Source of the DNA: Lutraria lutraria
Lineage: Eukaryota; Mollusca; Bivalvia; Venerida; Mactridae
Direction: 5' to 3'
Assembly: GCA_964023205.1 (NCBI GenBank)
Contig: OZ026848.1
Coordinates: forward strand, 31,607,912 to 31,671,911
DNA: 64,000 nucleotides
Below, piece after piece: positions 29,400-40,790 of this stretch. The notes under the pieces were generated by a model. The model made no database searches. It was not told the DNA's origin and was given only the letters and a program-made list of their open reading frames with translations. Both the position numbers and the translations under genes were made by a program. Numbering within the stretch: the stretch's first letter is position 1; every line of letters begins with the position of its first letter.

Positions 29400-30190
29400 T
29401 AAGTTCAATCTGTCAATACTATCAGTTACTTACTAGGTGCATACTAAGACGAATGCCTTAAATTTACAACACATGTTAAAACAAAGTGTAAAGAATTCAG
29501 AATATGTGCGCTAAACTTATTTTACTTCGTAGAAAATATGATAGTTCCATGGAATCTCTGTCTGAACTGCAATGCTACCGATTAGAGCAAGGATTTTTGT
29601 TATTCTGTGTACCATATATAACTGTTTGTCGGCAATGCTCCTCTATGGTGAGTCTATACCTAACTAACCTCTTAACAAACCAGTTTAAAAAAGATCTAGT
29701 TTGAGATCCTTTAACAGTGCAGAGTATTGCTTTGTCGTCCCTTTGAACAAAAGAAAAACCTTTAACGACAGAAGCTTTAGTACTGCGGGACCAACTCTAT
29801 GGAACAAATTGCCATTGTACATAAGACAATCATCTTCCTTGGATGTATTCAAGAAAAATGTTAAACCTATTATTTCTGGGACGTTTACTTACTAAAGTAC
29901 TTTTTAAACGAAAATATTAGGAAAGTCAGATGCTAAATGGTATTTCTAAGTTAGTCATGATATTGATGAGTTGTATAGGATTTTAAAATTATTATGAAGC
30001 CGTACATAGTTTTTAAGTTGCTGATTTTTTATTTTGTTTTATTACTATCGTATGCCTTTCCATTTGCATTGCTTATGTGCATGTAAATTTTACACAACCT
30101 GTCTTATACTTGTGTCATATGTCATTTTACAACGCCATTGACTATGTGATATAGAAATAGACGTTTAATTAAATAAAAACAGTTTCAGTT
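29400..30190 (+). mobile_element. LINE 3' terminal fragment with AGTTTC tail
   Basis: The plus strand near 29650-29895 gives YLTNLLTNQFKKDL, then RSFNSAEYCFVVPLNKRKTF and DRSFSTAGPTLWNKLPLYIR, the usual C-terminal tail of CR1/L2-type polyproteins. It is followed by a stop, 290 bp of UTR-like sequence and AAATAAAAACAGTTTCAGTTTC at about 30165-30190, a short repeat tail. The N-terminal part is absent (5' truncation). Confidence 0.7.
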
Positions 30191-30315
30191 TCTAGATGGT
30201 GGTTTAATGTATGCTAGTTACATCTCAATTAGTGCAGATAATTGTTTGTGTTAGTATATCAGTTTGTGGTAGTTTGTTTCGATAGTGATAAAGTTGTGCA
30301 AGTTGTTTTTCGGAT

Positions 30316-31590
30316 TTGAAGACAATTTATATACATGTTTTATCTATGTACCACCTAGTAACTCTTTTTATTATTATTCACACGATATTTGGTATTGAAA
30401 TGCTAGAAAATGTTTTACTTAGATACAATGAATTAGGCAAAGTTTCGATTATTGGTGATTTAAATGCCAGATGCGGTGAGAGAGATGATACACTGTTAAG
30501 TGTCAATAATGAAAATGATGTATTCTCACAAATAGATGATGATAGTATATGTACGGCAAGATTTTCCCTTGATAAAAATGTCAATGCATCTGGGAATAAA
30601 TTGTTAGTATTGTGTTCAAGTAGCGATTTGAAAATAGTTAATGGTCGAATTGGTGATGATGCTGGAGTAGGAAGCTACACTTTTTTATCAAATAATGGTG
30701 CCAGTCTTATTGATTATGTTCTCATGCCTTTTGACTGTTTTCATTATATTAAGAATAATTATTGTTGTTCATGATTTATACACTTGTTCTCATCATGTGC
30801 CAATACAAATTGATTTATCATGTAATAAGAAAGATGTAAATGTAAATTTTTCAAATGATGTAAACTATGAAAAATTGACATGGTCGAAAGATAAAACTGA
30901 ACGTTTTTTTTGTGCTTTTTCTGTTTTTGGCAAGACATGTAACATCAAGAATTATAAATATAAACGTAAATTTAAAAGTCCTTGGTACAACAAGGAATGT
31001 GAAACTGCTAGGCGTGATTTTTGTGCAGCAAAATCAAATTATCGTAAAATTAAATCGACAATTAGTCACGATGCACTTATCAATACACGTCGGGTATATA
31101 GACAAGTAAAGCGGAAAGCTCGTGTTATTTTTAAGGCCAAGCAAAAAAGTTCTTTTCACAAGCTTGCTATGTCCGATCCTCAACAATTTTGGAAAGAATT
31201 GCAAAAGCTTAAACCAAAAAAAATCACAAAAGACTAATATCACGAAGTCAGATTTCTTAAATCATTTTAAACATGTTTTATCTGATGACAATGAGTTCTC
31301 AAATAACGACATTGAAAACGAGATAAATGATAGTAATATTAATGATGTTCAACATAGTGATTATCTTGATAGTTTTCGTCATTAAAACGGGGTAAAAGCG
31401 GAGGTGTAGATTGCCTAATACCCGAAATATTTATTGATTGTAAACATTTACTCACGCCGTAACAATGTAAACTCTTTAACTGTATGTATACAACTTGTTC
31501 GTACCCGGATAATTGGACTAAAGGTGTCATTGTTCCAATACCAAAGAAAGGTGATCTTAATGACGTTAATAACCATAGGCACTCGATTCC
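30316..31590 (+). mobile_element. LINE 5' half: endonuclease and start of RT
   Basis: The plus strand codes an endonuclease C-terminus (VSIIGDLNARCGERDD near 30440, RFSLDKNVNASGNKLLVLCS, GASLIDYVLMPFD) and, after a frameshift, a linker (30770-31237: SHHVPIQIDLSCN, KSPWYNKECETARRDFCAAK, DPQQFWKELQKLK) and the RT start (LKRGKSGGVDCLIPEIF near 31383; NWTKGVIVPIPKKGDLNDVN at 31512). It ends close to the left end of the Harbinger element. A fragment with the matching C-terminus lies beyond the other Harbinger end (42240-42797). Confidence 0.75.
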
Positions 31591-33372
31591 GTGATTTTTA
31601 TACGTTTACATCCGTTATTTTTAAATTTCACACATCAAACAACGCAAATCTGTCGAAAAAAAAAAATCTTCATTTTTTCCCTTATTGAGTGTATAAAATA
31701 CTCCAAGGTAGTGAACTCGCCATCTTTTCGATTGACGGTAGTGACGAAATTAAGCGTGGGTCCCGGCTTTCCTTGTAAAAGCTGTCAAAACGTTTAAAGT
31801 TGGGGAACACTACAACGAAAGCAAGGTTCCCGGAAAGCACGTGCAAGTTAGAAGGAAAACCAGGGTCGGACTTGATTGAAACTGTTCCAGAGTTGCCGGA
31901 TTACTCCGAGTACCTTGGTGAATCAAGCATACCGCAGGCTTGATCGGAGTGCTCTGATTTTCGTTGAATCAAGCGGTGCAGAGTTAGATGTAAACAATTA
32001 TGGCAGCGTCGATGTATGTAGCGGTAGATTTCTTGCTTGAAACAAGCAGCAGCTCAGAAGATGAAGCTGAAAACGATACAAATGGATTAGCACTGCTAGC
32101 ATTATCAGCGTAAGGGAATTGTAATTTACACAAGAATTCTACGTGAACTGTAAATACACTCCAAATATGTGACGACCATTAAAGTTAGGGTATCGGGTGG
32201 TTTTCGCTTGTGAAACGTGTTAGCCCCAGACATCTTCGCCTATATTTGTAAATATAATGGCCAGTGACACGACAAAAGGGACCTTAGGGCAATTTTTATA
32301 GAAAAAAATGTTTTATGCCCACATGAAAGAGTTACATTTTATGAAGTGAATTCAATTTATTTTATTGCAAAATATCAAATATTTACCGACTGGCGCATAT
32401 TTTCGTACACCATACACCTTGTACATGAAAATATGCAACGTCATTATTAACGTCATTTTCGACGTACGTTAATGAGTATGTTTATTGCAAACGTTACTAA
32501 ACAACCGATGATAAAGAAACAAAAACATCATTATGAAATATCATATGTATTGTAGTATGATATTTAGATACTAACATTACCTTAATTTAACAATTTAACA
32601 TAAAATTTACAATACAAAAGAGTATGTCAATATCATAACGACATGAATAAAAATGCAATAAATTAGGCTTATGATGCAAACCTGAAATGATTATGAACAT
32701 CAATATTATACCATAATATACGGATATAAATGTAACAAAAACTTGTTATGAACACTATATATATTTCATATAATGATTTTTTTGTTATTAATTTATTTCA
32801 TGAATTGAATATTATAAAACAGCTGATCTTAAGGTTGATACACATAATGTCCAAAGTTATTATCTCAAAATGGAGCGGACAGAATTTTGAAACCTGTATA
32901 AATTTTAAAGGTTTCTATGACACAAAATGATTTACAATGAGAATTTTCAAAAACATTCATCATTTTGGTAATTGGCCCTTAAGTACATATGAGTAGTCTA
33001 TTTTTCAGATATTAAAAAAAGAAATATATTTTTTTAATGAAAACTAACAGCAGAAACAGACGAAAAACACAATATCTATCCAATTTGACAAACAAAAATG
33101 TATGTCATTGTGCAATATCTTCAGGAAATAACATTTTTTTCCAATATTCAACAAAGGCAACAAATTTTACAAAATGTTCAAACTGTTGTACAATAAAGTT
33201 AAGTATTTATGGTAACTATCAAGCAAATAATTTAAAAGATAATCGGGCTGTACTATTTTCAAAATATCAACATTTTTAGTAGCATTGAGCATGTATGTCA
33301 AAAAAGTACAGTTTTATGGATGTAATACCTTAAGTTAATTGTAATTGATCATTTTAATATAATTATCATGGC

Positions 33373-36300
33373 CTATTCTTCAGATAATTTGGGACAAGTA
33401 ATGTCCTGAAAAGCCGGTCTGACATATTGTCGGACCTTTTTATACAGGTAATTCTGTCTTTCACTGCTCAGTCCTGCAGGCTGCAGGTGATCAGGATATG
33501 TATACAGCGGAATATGGATGTTTTGTTTTACCAAATTCTTCCTAAACTCTGGACCGTCCGAGTGCTCACGAACAAATACTGCTGTTTTATCAGATGCTTT
33601 AAATTTGAAACAATGGTATTTCTGGATTCCTTTCAGTGGCAAGAAATATTTTGACAGAAATGATTTCCAATCATACCTGAAAGAGACAATTAAGTAAATT
33701 AATGGCACACACATACATGTTCATTATTCACATTTACATACTGATAGTGTAAGTTTAACATGTGACAATATTCTACGCCACTTATTTCAACAATAGAAGT
33801 ATTTAATTTAATATTTCAATTACTAGTAATGTAATTCTGCTACAGGTTAACCATTTACCAAATCCAGTTCTGTTCCTCATGTCCATTTCTGAATTGGACA
33901 GGAATGTTGTTGACAGCAGATCTGTTTACTATATCAGCAAACTGTTCAAGACTATCACAGTCGGAACGTTTAAACAGTTTTTTAACACGCCCAAAACCAC
34001 CATCCACCAAACATCTGAAAATACATTTATTTTTAGTAACATGTCTTCACAAATAATACTAATTTCAGGAAATCTATATCTTATTTGGGTTTTTATTTAA
34101 GAGTTTTTGTTTTCACTTAAGAATTCTAACTTCACTAAAGAAAATAACAAACATACTTTGTATGACCAGGAATTGCCATTAGTAAAGTTATATCTTCATG
34201 TAAACCTTGGTGTATCCTCCAGCTCAAGTAAGCCATCATGTACTTGTTCTTGTTTTGGGCTGCAAATGAAGTGAATCAACTAAAAATATTATATAATCAA
34301 ATTATGCCTTATGATTTTGTTAGAGATACCGTTTAATCAAAAATGTAGTAATGTAATAATGCATGGTGTAAAACACATGATACATTCTGTTACACTACAA
34401 TAAGTATGTCATATGAACAAATATTCAACATAATGTTCCCATTCAAGTATCATACTAACTCCATCTTGACATAAAACGTTTAACAACAATATAAGTGTTT
34501 TCTGTAAATGAATTAAATGTTATTTACAATAAAAGAATTATACATTTACTTACATCCACAATTATCAGCGTGAAAGAAACATTCTCTTTCACCAAAGCTA
34601 TGTCGAAGCAAACAGTCATGTAACATACTAATGACTGAGTTTGGTCCATGTGTACCACTACCATCAATACCTAAACAATATAAAATATGATTTTTAAGTT
34701 TTGTCAATGCATAGTGTGCATTCAATCAAATGTACCATCAAATATATATTTACACAAGAATTTTTTTTTCTTATCAATTAATCATTTAGAAACATATTTC
34801 ATTGTTTGTTGGACATTTGTATCAGTAAACAGCTATAATTACCTATTGTCTGATCTTCATCAATCAAGTAATTGTACTGTTCATCTGTTGAGTCAATACG
34901 GACACCAAACATGTGTATTTTTCGACCAGAAACAAAATAAAGAGGTCCCATCTGGGAACTATGGTGTGGAATTGTGACATTTTGACTGTAGTCAAATGTG
35001 TAGTGAACCTAAATAATAATTAAGATTATTATTAATAATAAGATCGTTTTTAGATAGGCTGAAGTTTAAGTGCTCATAATATCAAAGTAATCCTTTATAT
35101 TCTAATGACATTTATACCTATTGTGAGTATGTATTTTTACATTTTGAATATACAATGCATATACATAAGTTATTATATACTTAATAGTTAGACAAATATT
35201 TTGTTTCCATACCATTATTTGTATGACTTACTACTAACCTTTCTCAGATTGGAACTCAGTGGAACAACTGAACCTTCCACTCTAACATGGGTTTTCATTT
35301 CATCTCTGGCTTCTTTTATTGACTGATGATATACTTGGCGTTCTGTTCGGGCATCCTAATTAATGTAAATTTCAAAAATACAAATTAATTTTGAAGACTT
35401 ACTTTCATATTTATGTAATTAATTGTATTGAATATTCATTAATTGTGCATATATTAGTATCGAAATCATTAATAAAAGCCAAACTTTCTTTGAATAGAAG
35501 TGATGAAAATATAGTTATAGTGTAAATGATCAAGCAGTGTACCTGAATGTGTTGTGTTAAGTCTCTAGATGCTGTCAGTTTTTCTCCTTCAGTACGGGCA
35601 TCTATTACACTCTTCCGTAATAGTTCGCATTTGTAACACACATCATCTTTTGGTGTCATTATTTTGATATGTGGTACACAGTGCCTCCAAACATTCTTGA
35701 AAGAGGACAGGCCTAGTTTTCTAACATGAGGCTGCATGCTACAGGCGTCTGCGTACTTAACATGTACATCCTTCTTGGTCAAACTTGATGGAAGTAACAC
35801 AGGGGGGTCACCATCGTGTCCTCTTTGAGCAGCAGGCATTGGAAGACCATGTATGTCAGAAAACCAAATCAGCCAATCAACTGAATACTTCACTTCCTCG
35901 TAATGTAAAGCATGACTTGGTTTCTTACCAGTGTTCCCATGAATTCTTGGTACTGGACCATTTGTGTTTACATGTTCCTGGATATTCCTCAGCACTTTCA
36001 TACCAATGTCATTTATATAAGCAAATGTACTTTTACAAACAGAATGACCATTAAATACAAATCTGTACCTTATTCTCTTTCTCTTGCCACACCTTGTACT
36101 TTCATTTCCTATCTTTTGGAGACAACCAATAATGAACATTTCTTTTTCATTCTTTTCCATTTCCATGAGAGACATTTTGTGTTGTTCAATCAATTCATTA
36201 CTATACTTTTCTAAACATTTAACTTTACACCTACAGTCAACATTTCTATTCAAGCCATCATACGCTTCTACTTCAGAATCTTCATCACTGATAATTATAC

Positions 36301-36997
36301 ATGATTCATGTACAAAGTCTTCTACTCTTGATTCTATACCTCCATTTGAATATTCTTGATCATCAAATATTCCCCAATCTTCATCATCTTCCTCATGCAC
36401 AGCTGTTTGTTTGGGTTCCTGTTGATCATCATCATAATTCACTCCAAATTCACCAAAAAGATCGTCAAGTTCCTTAAATTTAAATTATTTTTTTTTTAAT
36501 TAGAAATTTAAAAATGTGTTGTAAACAGAAAAAAATAAAAACGTGTTCATGATGAAAATAAAATATAAAAAAAAGTGGCGCCGCGGCGAATTGAACCTAG
36601 GTACCCTATACTCTCAGACTTGTAACATAACCACTGTGCTACGCAGGAATATGGTAGCAGGCGAGTTTACAATATATATGTTCGTAACGTCGCCGTTGTA
36701 GTGGGAAAGGGACATTACTCCAGCATTGGTTGCTAGGAAATCGTAAACAAAAAAGGTAAATAATGAAACAAATAAAAACAAAGTATTTTTTAAAGGTCTA
36801 CAATCATATTAAGACTATTAATATTCTAATTACCTCTTACAAATAGTTATTTAGTTGTAAAAAAATCTCAAACGTAGCGTACGGTTGTTGCAGACGAAAT
36901 CATGACGCACTTGGCAAAATAGATATTCAAGCGTAAAACTTGGCATATGTAGCTAAAAAAATGATAACATATGTTATATTACCTCTAGTTGGTCCAT
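33373..36997 (-). CDS. Intact eight-exon gene, DUF7869-like candidate transposase
   Basis: Minus-strand exons, all GT-AG and in phase: 36983-36997, 35543-36472, 35239-35355, 34843-35008, 34554-34670, 34157-34259, 33859-34014, 33373-33676; 635 residues with no stop. The N-terminus is acidic (EEDDEDWGIFDDQEY). The middle has Cys pairs (VDCRCKVKC; DDVCYKCELL) and STFAYINDIGMKVLRNIQEH. The C-terminal half has FDYSQNVTIPHH, FHADNCGSQNKNKYMMAYLS, IPGHTKCLVDGGFGRVKKLF. The three acidic positions (FDYSQ, HADNC, VDGGFG) resemble an RNase H-fold catalytic triad; I recall this arrangement from DUF7869-type proteins of invertebrates and other eukaryotes. That it is the transposase of the surrounding element is inference from the ends and its isolation. 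Confidence 0.8.
36575..36655 (-). repeat. tRNA-like SINE unit
   Basis: The minus strand shows TAGCACAGTGGTTATGTTAC (A-box region) and GGTTCAATTCGCCGC (B-box region) at tRNA-like spacing. The acceptor stem is not convincing, so a SINE head is more likely than a tRNA gene. Confidence 0.4.
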
Positions 36998-37207
36998 TTT
37001 TCATGTTTATAACGTATTCTTCATCTAAAAATCGTTTTAAGCGCAGTATAAGCTGTTCATTTGGGATAAATTCAGCGATAAAAGTGTCATCACTTTCCCG
37101 TACATTTAAGCGGTGTTACAGTAAATGCCCGAACGCCCCTTTTGTCGTGACGTCGGCCCATTATATATATATATAATGAAAAATAATTAACATTCCATAG
37201 GTATTAT

Positions 37208-37260
37208 ATATTATTTAATAGCCGACCGGTTTCGTCATTGACTCATCAGGGCAATAATAT
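37208..37260 (-). ncRNA. Hammerhead ribozyme motif, type I, minimal stem III
   Basis: Reading the minus strand from 37260: stem I outer strand ATATTATT, inner GCC; core CUGAUGA; stem II GUC-AAU-GAC; GAAA; then CCGGUC with the expected cleavage after this C; then GGC, a five-base bulge UAUUA and AATAATAT, closing stem I. All conserved core bases are present. Stem III is a single A-U pair closed by CCGG, or, in a dimer, the self-complementary ACCGGU can form six pairs between two molecules. Such minimal-stem-III hammerheads are known from Penelope-like elements and small circular retrozymes of animals. It sits between the nested transposon and HARBI1 exon 2, on the strand opposite to HARBI1. 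Confidence 0.8.
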
Positions 37261-37312
37261 TAAAATGGCGTCAAAATTTACGTAGTTACATAGCAACGTC
37301 ACATTTATGCGT

Positions 37313-37382
37313 ACAGTTCTGTTTAATAATCTATAAAACATATATATGTATATATGTTTTATAGATTATTTAACAGAACTGT
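37313..37382. repeat. 70-bp near-perfect hairpin
   Basis: ACAGTTCTGTTTAATAATCT... is matched in reverse by ...AGATTATTTAACAGAACTGT with one mismatch and no spacer. The centre is a TATATATGTATATA run. It starts 53 bp beyond the hammerhead motif, inside the HARBI1 intron. Confidence 0.85.
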
Positions 37383-38481
37383 AGATAATGATGGATTCGG
37401 TCCCAGGACTACGCCACAAACTCGTTCCTTTTTTGTAATATAATATTTTCTCTTTTACAGATCAAGAGAAGATAAGGTCCGAGTGGAAGGTTATGTGGAT
37501 GAAGTTGTTCCCTGCTACAATATGGATGATTTTAAAATGTTTTTCAGAATGTCCAGGCCCACTTTTGAAGTAATAGCTAGACAGGTTGGGACATTTCTAC
37601 CTGAGTATCAGAGAGTTCGTTCTTCTGGTCGGACTCCAATTACAGTTGAAACTCATTTAATGATTTATCTCTGGTATGTAGGAAGCCTAGAGCCATTGTG
37701 CCGAATTGCAGATAGGTTCAACGTGACCCAATTTTCTGTACTTAACATTCGCAAAAGAATGTGTCAAGTATTTCTAAACTATTTGAAGTTAAAGTATATT
37801 GTTTGGCCCATAGGACAGGAGCGACTACGTGTGGTTAATGCCTTTCAAGAGAAGAAAGACATCCATGGTATTGCTGGAGCCATTGATAGCACACATATTC
37901 AAATCAAGCCTCCTAAAGAGCACCCTCAAACATACGTGAACAGAAAAGGTTACCATTCAATAAACCTTCAGTGTGTTTGTCGTGAGGACATGAGATACAT
38001 TCACTGTTTCACAGGATGACCAGGCAGTTGCCACGATTCTCGTGTTTTAAAAAACTCTGACCTATGGCAGACTGGACAACAGCTATCCAACGATGGTCAT
38101 CATCTGATAGAAGATGGTGGATTTCCCCTTAAAGTTTGGCTTATGACCCCATTCAGAGACAATGGGCATTTAACACATCAGCAGCGACATTACAATTACT
38201 GCCTGTCAGCATCTCGTCAGGTCATCGAACGGTCTTTTTCACTTCTCAAAGGACGTTTCAGACGACTCCAATACTTGGATGTTTACAAGGTTGAGGTGGA
38301 CGTTCAGCTGTGCATTTCCTGCTGTATTCTGCATAATATCTGTATACTGGAATCTGACGATCTGGACGAGTACTTCAATGAAGAACGAGTTCAGCCACTA
38401 CGAAACCCACAAGCAGCTCAAAATAACAATGATGCAGCCGCCATAGATAAAAGAAACCAAATATGTCATCTGCTACCATAA

Positions 38482-40790
38482 CTTACTCAGATAATGTGTT
38501 CAAAATGACATTTATTAAACAACAACTGAGCTAGCTGGACAAGTAGTTGCTTAATGATCAGTGTATATGAGATACTGGTACAGATATTCCACAAAAGACG
38601 TTTTGCTATTTTGCATGGTGTCCGAATATAGAATGAAAATATCGTTCTGTAAAGTGTCCGGTTTTTTGTTAAGTTAATAGCAACAATATAGTCCATATTT
38701 TTCACTGCAGAGTTTGTTTTAGTATCCAAAGTTCAGGATAGGTCTGATTCATCAAAAGAACTTAGATCTTTTGTACTACGTATGGTGAAAATCATGAAAG
38801 AAACAAAGGTGTCAAATCTGATTAAAATCATGCTGTGAACTTGATTCAAATAGGAGTGCACGCAAGATCAAAATTTGCTATTGTCATCAGTTCAGGGGTC
38901 TTAACTCCCGAAATTTAGATTTTATATTGATACAAACTTAAGCAGATGAGACTCCATAGCTATAAGTTCAAGAACAGTAATGTAGGTAAAGTTCAAGGTC
39001 AGCCAATGTTGAACTCTAGATCGAAAGTTACAATTATATGTTGAGTTATATAGCTGTGGCTTAAGAAAAGGCAGCAGGTCAAGGTCAAAGTCAGTAATGT
39101 TCAATGATGAAATTTGAATACAAATATTTAAAATTTCATGACTGTAGCTTCAAAATGAAGTGAGTAGTCATGAAATCTGTTTAATCTGAATACCTATGTA
39201 AATAAAGTAGGACATGAATATATATGACCAACATTCTTAACAAATATGTAAATTTTAATACGGATACTTTCTGTAAAAACATCGAAATAATGAAATGATA
39301 ACAAAAACATGTAACATTTGACTAGTTAAAACAAGAAATGATAACAAAACATGTAACATTTGACTAGTTAAACCAAGAAATGATAACAAAATGTAACATT
39401 TGACGTACTAGATAAAACATTTTGAGCACATAATAATTAGTTATTCACCTCTGCATCTACTAACAATCAAGTATCACCTTTTTATGCTATGCTCCAGGCT
39501 ATCACCGACTTTATTAATTGGTCATTAAAATAAAAATCTGGTCACAGAACACAAATTTCATTTATGAATATTCCACTTCACTATGCTTTTTGCCAATAAC
39601 TTGAATTAAGATTGCAATTCTGCAAATATGTCAAACACATGACTTGTGGAAACTTTATAAAAGCAGTCTAATCAGTACAGTGTCTATAAAATAATGATAA
39701 CGAACTATTTTGGAATGCAACATTTTCACAAAATGATTACCTGATCATTAATTCAAATACATGAAACAAGTATGGAAACATGAAACAAGTATGGAAACAT
39801 GAAACTAGTATGGAAACATGAGCTGCGTCGAAATGAAAGTATTTGATTTTAAGGTTGTCCATAAAAAGTCTTGCACTAATATATAGAAGCTAAGACATTA
39901 AAGTTCATAAGCACTGGCATATAGAAAAAAATAACAAGACACTGCGTTCAATAAACGCATATGCCCCCGGTGGCATGCTTGTGAAGCAATAGCCGATTTG
40001 AACAATGTCAAGGTCAAAGTCAGTATTTGATAATTATGGGTGGATTGAGAATGGTCATAAGCAACAACTGTAGAAGTATGAAAGTGTTCTAGCAAGCGGT
40101 ATTGGTGCTAGATGAAACAGTAAAATCTACTTAACCTGGTACAGAATCATTCTAAGTCCAAATTAAGTCAAGGTCAAGGTCAAAGTGGGATTTCTAGATA
40201 CGGGTGGATTGAGAACGATCATACGCAACAACTGTGTAAGTATCAAAGCATTCTAGCAAGCGGTATAGGTGCTAGACGAAACGGTGCAATCTACTTAACC
40301 TCGTACGGACGGACGGAAGGACGGACGGACAATGGACGGACGGACAGGACAATCACTATATGCCCCGACATCAAAGATGCCGGGGGCATAAAAATGTCAA
40401 CTATGTTTACAACTCTTTTTCTTTTAAAGGGGTTGAAAGGCTGTCTGTGCCAGGCTTCTGAACAAGTTACTTAACCTTTAAAATTTTATGTTAAAACAAT
40501 TACAATCAAGTCTTATAAACACGTATCCATTTTGTGATACAACTTCTGCATATTGGGCAATTTTTCATTTTTTCTGTGCATCCTATACAACAAACAATAT
40601 GTCCACAATCCATAAATACAGTACAGGCTAAATCTTCCCAGCAAACTTTGCACATATCTGAAAGATGGAGAAAATCAAGAAATCACAACAGTCATAATAG
40701 TCAACACTGCATAAAGTGGGCGAGATAAAAACTTATCTGAGTTATCATGTCCTAATAAAGAACAGATACAACTTTTCATTACACAGTTAA
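38482..40790. other. Noncoding part of Harbinger with three repeat blocks
   Basis: No gene was recognised between the two Harbinger genes. 39293-39405: three units of about 46 bp (AATGATAACAAAACATGTAA, CATTTGACTAGTTAAA). 39758-39822: units of about 20 bp (ACATGAAACAAGTATGGAA). 39955-40392: see next entry. Confidence 0.6.
39955..40392. repeat. MITE/SINE-like repeat with GCCCCCGG ends and ACGG microsatellite
   Basis: The left end TATGCCCCCGGTGGCAT is matched by the reverse of GATGCCGGGGGCATAA at the right. Inside are two direct repeats of about 140 bp (from about 40007 and 40167; shared GGGTGGATTGAGAA and TTCTAGCAAGCGGTAT) and a (GGAC)n run at 40311-40352. This arrangement is common in bivalve repeat families to my knowledge. 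Confidence 0.65.

Larger units (their letters stand above)
32253..37166 (-). mobile_element. 4.9 kb transposon nested in the HARBI1 intron
   Basis: Imperfect inverted ends of about 39 bp: left 32253-32291 (TATAATGGCCAGTGACACGA, then CAAAAGGG), right 37127-37166 in reverse (TATAATGGGCCGACGTCACG, then ACAAAAGGGG). Its only gene is the eight-exon minus-strand gene 33373-36997, whose start codon is about 170 bp inside the right end. It also contains a tRNA-like SINE (36575-36655). The flanks are AT repeats, so the target duplication cannot be read. The superfamily was not identified. Confidence 0.7.
32000..38481 (+). pseudogene. HARBI1-like transposase nuclease, one premature stop
   Basis: Exon 1 (32000-32109) starts ATGGCAGCG and ends in phase 2 at GTAAGG; exon 2 (37461-38481) follows TTTTACAG and completes the codon, so the frame joins across a 5.35 kb intron. 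The product has the DDE nuclease motifs: GAIDSTHIQIKPP (first D), DGGFPLKVWLMTPFRD (second D), VIERSFSLLKGRFRRL (E). A TGA at 38017-38019 falls where this family normally has Trp (TG-stop-PGSCHDSRV); the frame is otherwise open to TAA 38479-38481. A single G-to-A change explains it. In the family the nuclease works with a Myb-like partner that brings it to the transposon ends. Exon 1 could be wrong, but the phase match supports it. Confidence 0.85.

Noticed and set aside
32253..37166. The eight-exon gene as an original third gene of the Harbinger element
   Set aside because: It has its own inverted ends inside the HARBI1 intron, and without it the Harbinger has a normal size; a nested element is simpler, though not proven.
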